This document shows, piece after piece, positions 62,694 to 64,000 of a DNA stretch of 64,000 nucleotides. The stretch lies in NCBI RefSeq assembly GCF_014397785.1, contig NZ_VZQQ01000038.1, forward strand, positions 1-64,000. The letters are read 5' to 3'. Position 1 is the first letter of the stretch; each line of letters opens with the position of its first letter. Made by a program: the position numbers and the translations under genes. The notes under the pieces are model-generated. The model was not told the origin of the DNA and did no database searches. It worked only from the letters and a program-made list of their open reading frames with translations. This stretch comes from Paraburkholderia podalyriae. GTDB lineage: Bacteria; Pseudomonadota; Gammaproteobacteria; Burkholderiales; Burkholderiaceae.

Positions 62694-63551
62694 GTGGCGC
62701 AGACCGCGCACCCCCTCACCGGACACCTGGGCAACGATTCACATACCGGGCGCCCGAATCCTGAACGTGCCCCAGGCGTTCACGCCCGCATGGAATTCAC
62801 AATCGACCCGCAGACTTATCTGGCCGCGCTCGTTGCCGCCGGTGCGACGGATGTGGGACCGCTCACACGTTGCCCGCTGTGCCAGAGCGACCTTGCGCCG
62901 GCACGTGGCGCACGCCATGCTGCCGGTGCAGCGGGACATCTCCGGCACAAACACCGCACCAACGATGCGGGTTGCGTGTTGACTACCAGCGCTTACCAGC
63001 CGAAGGAACTGGTCGCTCAGGAACGGCGCGACGTGATAGTGGGTGGGCGTCACCGGGAACATTTCATCGGTCGGTGGACGCACCACTACGTTGCTGCCCG
63101 GCGGCTTCTGCCATCGCTGACCGTGCAGAGATTTGCGACTGTAATCGCGTATGCGGACGTGCTGAATCTATGGTCGTGTGCTGTGTTGCAACAGGAGGAT
63201 GTTCCTGTGGTGCTGCTCGTGCTGGCAGGGTTCATGCGATTGCCGAATGACGCGAATGGCGCGGCCTGGGTGCGATTCTGGTTCGACACGAGCGTTCAGG
63301 AAGTGGAAGACCTGTGGAAGCCCCGGCCGGTCCCACCCCGACTTTTCCAGGTGGCGTACCGCGAGCCGGAATTCACGCCGTTTCCTACCGGCATGCAGGT
63401 GCTGTACTGGAACGAGGTGGCGAGTCGGCCCGGATGGCTCGACGGACCGGCGCCGGAATTATCGCCTGCGGAAATGGCGGAGTTCAGACGGTTTGTGGCG
63501 CGCGGAAGAGGACATCTAAATCGTGGTCCCGATGATCGACACGACAGGTAG
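62694..63551 (+). CDS. uncharacterised protein with an N-terminal zinc-finger-like motif
   Basis: A 285-residue soluble protein I do not recognise. Near residue 60 it has CPLCQSDLAPARGARH with a following HLRHKHRTNDAGC, a plausible Cys/His zinc site. Then comes a mostly helical body (FATVIAYADVLNLWSCAVLQ; VVLLVLAGFMRLPND; AAWVRFWFDTSVQEVEDLWK). No signal peptide. GTG 62694 is favoured by AAGGAG 7-12 bases upstream. By position it belongs to the tail operon. Confidence 0.65.
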   Translation: MAQTAHPLTGHLGNDSHTGRPNPERAPGVHARMEFTIDPQTYLAALVAAGATDVGPLTRCPLCQSDLAPARGARHAAGAAGHLRHKHRTNDAGCVLTTSAYQPKELVAQERRDVIVGGRHREHFIGRWTHHYVAARRLLPSLTVQRFATVIAYADVLNLWSCAVLQQEDVPVVLLVLAGFMRLPNDANGAAWVRFWFDTSVQEVEDLWKPRPVPPRLFQVAYREPEFTPFPTGMQVLYWNEVASRPGWLDGPAPELSPAEMAEFRRFVARGRGHLNRGPDDRHDR

Positions 63552-63596
63552 CGATGTGCCATCGTGAGCGGACGTCAGCAAAGTTAGGAGAAGGCG

Positions 63597-63947
63597 ATGA
63601 CAGCTTGTCAGTGGAGCAGACATACGCTAGTGGCGCTAGTGGGGTTGAGCCTGGCCGGCACCGCGTGGGCGCAGTCGGTGGCTCCAGCCTCGAAGCCCGT
63701 ATGCGTCGATGCGGAGGTCGATGGCGTACGCACGTTGTCGTACGGCTGTCTGAGCCGGGAACTTGCGCCGACACCGATCGCAGGTGGTGCCGCATCGCAG
63801 ACGGCGGCCGAGGCGCTTGTAAGGGGCCCATCAAACCAGGTGGGTACTTTTAACCTGTCTGGCGAGCAGAATCGCTTCGGCGCGAATTGGGGAAAGTCGG
63901 TGGCACCACAACGCCCGCCAGCGCAACAGGTCGTACCGCCGCGGTGA
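63597..63947 (+). CDS. small secreted protein of unknown function
   Basis: A 116-residue protein with signal peptide (…LVALVGLSLAGTAWAQS) and two cysteines (PVCVDAEVDG; SYGCLSREL) that could form a disulfide, then a Pro/Gln-rich tail. No family recognised. TAGGAGA precedes ATG 63597. Confidence 0.65.
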   Translation: MTACQWSRHTLVALVGLSLAGTAWAQSVAPASKPVCVDAEVDGVRTLSYGCLSRELAPTPIAGGAASQTAAEALVRGPSNQVGTFNLSGEQNRFGANWGKSVAPQRPPAQQVVPPR

Positions 63948-63979
63948 GTGGAGGTGACATTGAGCGGGATCAGGAAGAC

Positions 63980-64000
63980 ATGAACGAAGAGGGAAAAGCG
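63980..64000 (+). CDS. possible start of the next gene (cut by the window edge)
   Basis: ATG 63980 with AGGAAG just upstream opens MNEEGKA and runs off the window. Only the spacing and ribosome site support it. Confidence 0.3.

Overview
The window is chromosomal DNA of a Burkholderiaceae bacterium, most likely Paraburkholderia or Caballeronia. This rests on high G+C coding DNA with strong third-position GC bias, an frmA-fghA formaldehyde pair, and decayed insertion sequences of families common in that group. No rRNA, tRNA or CRISPR array was seen.

Region 1 (1-10.6 kb) is a metabolic edge followed by a gene graveyard. Intact genes are a muconate-cycloisomerase-like enolase-superfamily enzyme, frmA-fghA, a VOC protein, a GlxA-type AraC regulator and a phytanoyl-CoA-dioxygenase-like protein. 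Between them lie an IS3-family tail, an IS110-family transposase remnant, a frameshifted Fe-S (CCG-domain) oxidoreductase and a CobW-C-domain zinc chaperone broken by a stop codon.

Region 2 (10.6-64 kb) is one large functional island. It holds a complete type II secretion core (gspC-M, no gspN) split over three places: I-J at 10.9-12.0 kb, D-E-F/C/G-H-L-M at 34-43 kb, and K at 49-50 kb on the minus strand. Around it are three tandem TPR-glycosyltransferases, a 4209-residue filamentous-haemagglutinin-type exoprotein (TpsA), a secreted PstS/DING-like protein and a cell-surface-signalling trio (VreA-like STN/TonB protein, ECF sigma factor, FecR-like anti-sigma). Then come a transposase-like protein fused to a Phd antitoxin domain, a TIGR03032-like protein with an APS kinase, the TpsB transporter, a DUF2341-LamG-ExbB fusion with ExbD and TonB, and a tail operon (putative porin, coiled-coil protein, YbjN-like, TonB-C-like, PpiC-type isomerase, two unknowns).

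From memory, this inventory closely resembles the Pseudomonas aeruginosa PUMA3 locus (vreAIR, the Hxc type II system, lapA/lapB, pdtA, phdA, pdtB, exbB/exbD-like genes, a PPIase), which is phosphate-starvation controlled. The window adds three TPR-glycosyltransferases, a TIGR03032/APS-kinase pair and extra unknowns, so it may be a modified, expanded version in which the giant adhesin is covalently decorated.

Regulatory sequence fits this. A repeated element (CGRCAAAA, 14-15 nt, YGTYAY) lies upstream of the first glycosyltransferase gene, the PstS-like gene and gspD, with a weaker copy before tpsA; I propose it as the promoter of the locus's own ECF sigma factor. A Pho-box-like site with a well-placed -10 precedes the vreA-like gene. 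These regulatory calls are inference from the sequence alone.
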